Assembly: GCA_947627815.1 (NCBI GenBank)
Contig: CANQXN010000088.1
Location: forward strand, 1-7,114
Reading direction: 5' to 3'
DNA: 7,114 nucleotides
From: an uncultured Clostridia bacterium
GTDB lineage: Bacteria > Bacillota > Clostridia > Oscillospirales > CAG-272
Of the stretch, positions 4,438-7,114 are shown piece after piece (within the stretch, counting starts at the first letter, position 1; every line of letters starts with the position of its first letter). The translations under genes and the position numbers were made by a program. The notes below the pieces were generated by a model. That model was given only the letters and a program-made list of their open reading frames with translations, was not told where the DNA came from and did no database searches.

Positions 4438-6027
4438 ATGAAAAAACTTGTTTTTCTTCTCTTGACCCTGCTCCTTCTGAGCGGCGCCCTTATGGCCTTT
4501 GTCTCCTGCGATTCGGATGAAATCGCCGCGCTCAAGGATAGCGTTGAGGCGTTGGCCGACGAAGTGCAATCCCTCTCCGATGAAATCCCCACCGAAAGCG
4601 TCGCGCAGCTGCAAACGCAGCTTTCCGCCCTCGCGGGACAGGTGAACGCCCTGTCAGGCGCCGTCACCGCCGAAGACCTGAGTGCCGTCACCGCACAGCT
4701 TAACGGCATCGCCGACAGCATCAAAACCCTGTCCGGGGACATCTCGAACGCCAAACTGTCCGAAATCAACACCGCGCTTTCGAATGTCGCCGCGACCCTC
4801 ACCGCCATGGCGTCCGATCTTTCAAACGGTCAAACCGGCATAGCGTCCGGCCTTGCTGATGCCCAGACCGGCATAGACGCCCTGAACAGCGCGCAAAAAG
4901 CGCTGGCCGATAAGCTCGACGCCATCGCCGCCGTTTTAGAGGCGATGAACGCCCAACCGGAGCCTTCCCCCTTGGCCTTCGATTACGGAGAAGAGTGCTT
5001 TGACAAGATCAAATATATCGACGCGGTTCTGCGCGACCGCGACTGTCTCAACGGCGAAAACTTCAAACTCGCCGTAAAGTGGATCAAATGGAACCTGATC
5101 TCAGCCGGCTACAGCGAGGATGAGATCGTGGAACAGGATTTCACCATCACCCGGTATTACAGCAAGACCGCCAACCTTGCCTCGGCGCTTTCCGCGGTCA
5201 AAAGCTATGAAACAGACGGCAAACTGTATGAACGCGTCGGCCGGAACTATGTGGAAAGCGAAACCGGCACTTATGTCAAGGCGACCGTTACGCTAAGCAA
5301 TCTTATGGTGGTCAAAAAAGGTGCCAGCGACAAACAAATCATCATCGGCGCCCACTTTGACGGCACCGGCACCGGCGACAACGGCTCCGGCATCGCGCTG
5401 GCGCTCACCACGGCACAGCATGTCCACGACATTGAAACGCCCAACACGCTGGTTTTCGTCTTCTTTAACGCCGAAGAATACGGCCTGTACGGTTCCACCG
5501 CCTGCGCCAACGCCCTCAGCGAGGAAGAGATTGAAAAGACCCTCTATATGATCAACCTTGACTCTCTGGTCTGCGGCGACTATTGCAACCTTTACAGCGG
5601 GGTTCAGGACAACGCCGCCAAAACCGTGAAGGACGCCTGGCCCTACTACAACGCCATCGAAGTAGCCGAAAGCATCGGGCTTACCTTCCACACCAACCCC
5701 TGGACATGGGAAAACCCCGCCCCCGGCTATGATACCCCCGATTACGCCTCCCCCTCCACCGGAGACTGGAGCGACCACGCCGAGTTTGCGGAGCGCGGCA
5801 TCCCTTACCTCTATTTTGAAGCTACCAACTGGTACATTCCCGGCCCTTATCATGAATATGACGGTTACGGCGAGACTTATCTTGTCGGAATGCTGATGAA
5901 TACCCAAAACGACTATCTCGAATACATTGAAAAATATTTCCCCGGCCGGATTCTCCACCACATCACCCAATTTTCCGCTCTTTTAAACGCGCTGGTGCTT
6001 CAGGAAAATGTCACCCCCGGCGAATGA
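4438..6027 (+). CDS. M28-family zinc aminopeptidase lipoprotein on a heptad-repeat stalk
   Basis: This 529-residue exported protein has a signal peptide (MKK then a Leu-rich segment) ending in FVSC, with Cys24 as the likely lipidated residue, so it is anchored outside the cell. Residues about 25-172 are low-complexity, Ala/Leu/Ser/Asp-rich heptads with no proline between about 52 and 173, as in a long helical or coiled-coil stalk. After a short PQPEPSP-like hinge (about 172-178) comes an M28 peptidase domain. The expected zinc and catalytic residues are all present: His306 (GAHFD), Asp314 (DNGSG), Glu346/Glu347 (NAEEYG), Asp375 (NLDS) and His447 (SDHAEF). It probably trims N-terminal residues from extracellular peptides; the substrate is unknown. 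ATG 4438 was preferred over an in-frame GTG at 4411 because it begins the signal peptide and has AGGAAAGGAAG upstream. It has its own promoter and a strong terminator. Confidence 0.9.
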   Translation: MKKLVFLLLTLLLLSGALMAFVSCDSDEIAALKDSVEALADEVQSLSDEIPTESVAQLQTQLSALAGQVNALSGAVTAEDLSAVTAQLNGIADSIKTLSGDISNAKLSEINTALSNVAATLTAMASDLSNGQTGIASGLADAQTGIDALNSAQKALADKLDAIAAVLEAMNAQPEPSPLAFDYGEECFDKIKYIDAVLRDRDCLNGENFKLAVKWIKWNLISAGYSEDEIVEQDFTITRYYSKTANLASALSAVKSYETDGKLYERVGRNYVESETGTYVKATVTLSNLMVVKKGASDKQIIIGAHFDGTGTGDNGSGIALALTTAQHVHDIETPNTLVFVFFNAEEYGLYGSTACANALSEEEIEKTLYMINLDSLVCGDYCNLYSGVQDNAAKTVKDAWPYYNAIEVAESIGLTFHTNPWTWENPAPGYDTPDYASPSTGDWSDHAEFAERGIPYLYFEATNWYIPGPYHEYDGYGETYLVGMLMNTQNDYLEYIEKYFPGRILHHITQFSALLNALVLQENVTPGE

Positions 6028-6029
6028 CC

Positions 6030-6048
6030 TTGGCGTTTCGCCATAAAA
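6030..6048 (+). repeat. Short hairpin motif TTGGCRTTTYGCCATAAAA, copy 2
   Basis: TGGCG-TTT-CGCCA (6031-6043) followed by TAAAA, starting 3 bases after the M28 stop. It is the partner of 4258-4276, with one compensatory pair change. It runs into the terminator at 6061. Confidence 0.6.
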
Positions 6049-6060
6049 CGCCCATCCCCC

Positions 6061-6091
6061 AAAAGGGGCTGTCTTACGACAGCCCCTTTTT
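6061..6091. terminator. Bidirectional terminator between convergent genes
   Basis: Perfect 13-base arms AAAAGGGGCTGTC (6061-6073) and GACAGCCCCTTTT (6078-6090) with a 4-base loop. A-runs and T-runs on both sides allow it to end transcription of the M28 gene from the left and of the small minus-strand gene from the right. Confidence 0.92.
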
Positions 6092-6141
6092 GTATAAAAT
6101 TTTACCCCGCCTCAGGTAAGCGCTCCCTTTTCCGGCGCCGG

Positions 6142-6405
6142 TCAAAGAAGCTCCCACAGGATGTCTTCCGCCGTGACCACGGTCACAAGCCCCTCCACAA
6201 AGGTTTCATAAATTTGCAGGGCTTTGACCGGGTCGTCGGTGAAATCGTCCAAAAGGATGTCCTCGCTCTTGCCGTGCAGACATTCGCGCAGATAGAGGGT
6301 GTAACTTTCACCGCCGGCGGCGGAGGAGCGGTCATCGGATGTCAGTTCATAGTACAGTTCCCAATCGTCGTCCGAAACCGTCACGGTCTGGCAGCGCAAA
6401 AGCAT
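6142..6405 (-). CDS. Small acidic protein, DUF6514-like
   Basis: This 87-residue protein of unknown function is on the minus strand, convergent with the M28 gene. It reads as a compact alpha/beta protein: WELYYELTS near 15-23, GESYTLYLRECLHG near 32-45, then DDPVKALQIYETFVEGLVTVVTAEDILWELL at the C-terminus. The order (a Y-rich strand, a strand resembling YGI/YTLYL, then a helix and a final V-x-x-x-D-x-L segment) resembles clostridial DUF6514 proteins from memory; no search was run. It is rich in Asp and Glu, with no signal peptide or membrane segment, so likely cytoplasmic. The start is supported by GGGGG on the minus strand about 7 bases before the ATG and a TTGAAA-17-TATAGT promoter further upstream. 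It is real by start context and terminator; the function is unknown. Confidence 0.78.
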   Translation of the reverse strand: MLLRCQTVTVSDDDWELYYELTSDDRSSAAGGESYTLYLRECLHGKSEDILLDDFTDDPVKALQIYETFVEGLVTVVTAEDILWELL

Positions 6406-6460
6406 GAGAACACCCCCTTTCTTCCTGCCGAAGGCAAGATATTGTGCTCAAGGCATCTAT

Positions 6461-6489
6461 ACTATACTATATTTTGTTAAGCTTTTCAA
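6461..6489 (-). promoter_or_regulatory. Promoter of the minus-strand small gene
   Basis: Read on the minus strand, TTGAAA (6489-6484) and TATAGT (6466-6461) are 17 bases apart. The -10 sits in a short TATAG direct repeat, so a second -10 register is possible. A small hairpin (6424-6438, one G-U pair) lies in the leader before the RBS. Confidence 0.65.
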
Positions 6490-6826
6490 GTAGTATTTTT
6501 CACACAAGTTTTTCGCTTTTTCTGCATTTCAAGAAATTTTCGAAACCGTCTGTTTTGCCGCGATACAAAGCACCCCAAAATGGGATACACAAAATTATTT
6601 TTTCAATACAAAAACTTTGTAAATATCACAAAAAACAGCGGCGATGAAAAAAAGAACGCATTTTTCTATTTTTCTGATGCCTTCTTCTCCTCTATCGTAA
6701 AAAAATCAAAAAAGGAAACCTTGCCCGCCCCGTTTTTCAAGAAAAACCGTACAAAAATCGAGGCAAAAAATCGTGATTTTGCCGGAAAAACCATAAATCG
6801 CAAAATCCGACCGGCGCGCGCTCTTC

Positions 6827-6855
6827 TTGACAACAGGGCGAAAACATGCTATACT
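6827..6855 (+). promoter_or_regulatory. Promoter of the metallophosphatase lipoprotein gene
   Basis: A perfect TTGACA (6827-6832) and TATACT (6850-6855) are separated by 17 bases. The start codon at 6889 lies 33 bases after the -10 box, giving a short leader. Confidence 0.88.
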
Positions 6856-6888
6856 CTCCTTGAAATCACATAATAAAGGCGGTTTTTT

Positions 6889-7114
6889 ATGAAAAACAGA
6901 CCCTTTTCCCTGATTCTTCTGCTGACGCTGGTTCTTTCTCTCGTCTTTTCCTCCTGCGGCGGCGAAGGGATCAGCACAGCGCCCGCCTCTTCCGAGGCGG
7001 TGAACGACACGCCGGCGGCCGGCACGACTACCGAACCGCCGACCGATCCCCCCGAAACCATCCTGCACAGGCTGACCTTTGTTTCGATCAACGACCTGCA
7101 CGGCTACATTGAGC
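6889..7114 (+). CDS. Lipoprotein metallophosphatase / 5'-nucleotidase family (3'-partial)
   Basis: Only the first 75 codons are in the window. The peptide begins with MKNRPFSLILLLTLVLSLVF and SSC, a lipoprotein signal peptide with Cys23 as the likely lipidated residue. A Gly/Ala/Thr/Pro-rich spacer (24-57) follows. Then comes RLTFVSINDLHGYIE, which matches the opening metal-binding block of the UshA/5'-nucleotidase metallophosphatases (Asp69 and His71 of N-D-x-H-G). Family members hydrolyse extracellular nucleotides, UDP-sugars or related phosphoesters to feed nucleoside and phosphate uptake. AAAGGCGG about 7 bases upstream is a modest ribosome site. The start is well supported by the signal peptide and the consensus promoter. 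The specificity domain lies outside the window, so the exact substrate cannot be told; a multi-domain surface phosphoesterase is also possible. Confidence 0.82.
   Translation, partial: MKNRPFSLILLLTLVLSLVFSSCGGEGISTAPASSEAVNDTPAAGTTTEPPTDPPETILHRLTFVSINDLHGYIE

Larger units (their letters stand above)
6406..6888. other. AT-rich intergenic region without a convincing gene
   Basis: This gap of 483 bases is much richer in A and T than the genes around it. It holds the divergent promoters at each end and small inverted repeats: ATTTC-AA-GAAAT (6526-6537), GTTTTTC-AA-GAAAAAC (6732-6747) and an imperfect stem at 6762-6783. A 97-codon open frame at 6580-6873 is Lys/Phe-rich, has no ribosome site and runs into the downstream promoter, so it is not called. 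No tRNA or recognised RNA gene was seen. Confidence 0.7.

Noticed and set aside
5293..5970. 225-codon open frame on - opposite the M28 gene
   Set aside because: Val/Gly-rich shadow of the peptidase frame, which has all its catalytic motifs on +.
6580..6873. 97-codon open frame on + in the AT-rich gap
   Set aside because: No ribosome site, Lys/Phe-rich composition reflecting A/T content, and overlap with the -35/-10 of the following gene.

Overview
The window looks like a piece of a Bacillota (Clostridia-type, probably anaerobic gut) chromosome. Evidence for this: GC-rich coding sequence separated by very AT-rich gaps, AGGAG-type ribosome binding sites, consensus TTGACA/TATAAT promoters, lipoproteins with short lysine-led signal peptides ending in SC, and a PerR-like regulator next to rubrerythrin (peroxide defence typical of strict anaerobes). 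The genus cannot be named from the sequence.

Left part (1-2981), all on +: the 3' end of an Orn/Lys/Arg decarboxylase-family gene, an acyl-ACP thioesterase, and a MocR/GabR-type regulator. The two gaps between these genes are filled by two copies of one dispersed repeat of about 175 bp (780-955 and 1722-1895). The repeat is built from purine/pyrimidine hairpins. Copy 1 overwrites the end of the decarboxylase gene and supplies its last 15 residues and stop codon. In both gaps repeat-derived sequence supplies the Shine-Dalgarno of the following gene, sometimes inside a hairpin arm. The MocR protein lacks its PLP lysine (Gln instead) and about the last 90-100 residues, so it is either a decaying gene or a PLP-independent regulator.

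Middle part (2990-4300): a Fur-family gene of PerR type, with its own promoter and a Fur/Per-like operator overlapping the start region, followed 54 bp later by rubrerythrin and a strong terminator. This is a self-contained peroxide-stress unit: PerR senses metal and peroxide, and rubrerythrin reduces peroxide. The rubrerythrin carries two rubredoxin-like metal sites, one at each end of the diiron domain.

Right part (4300-7114): an M28 zinc peptidase lipoprotein on a long heptad-rich stalk, driven by a perfect TTGACA-17-TATAAT promoter surrounded by inverted repeats. It is followed by a bidirectional terminator and a convergent small gene on - (DUF6514-like). After a 483-bp AT-rich gap come a consensus promoter and the start of a second lipoprotein, a metallophosphatase/5'-nucleotidase cut by the window edge. 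The two lipoproteins suggest surface hydrolysis of peptides and nucleotides.

No rRNA, tRNA, CRISPR array or transposase gene was seen. The most unusual items are the structured repeat family with its RBS-bearing hairpins, and the defective MocR regulator.
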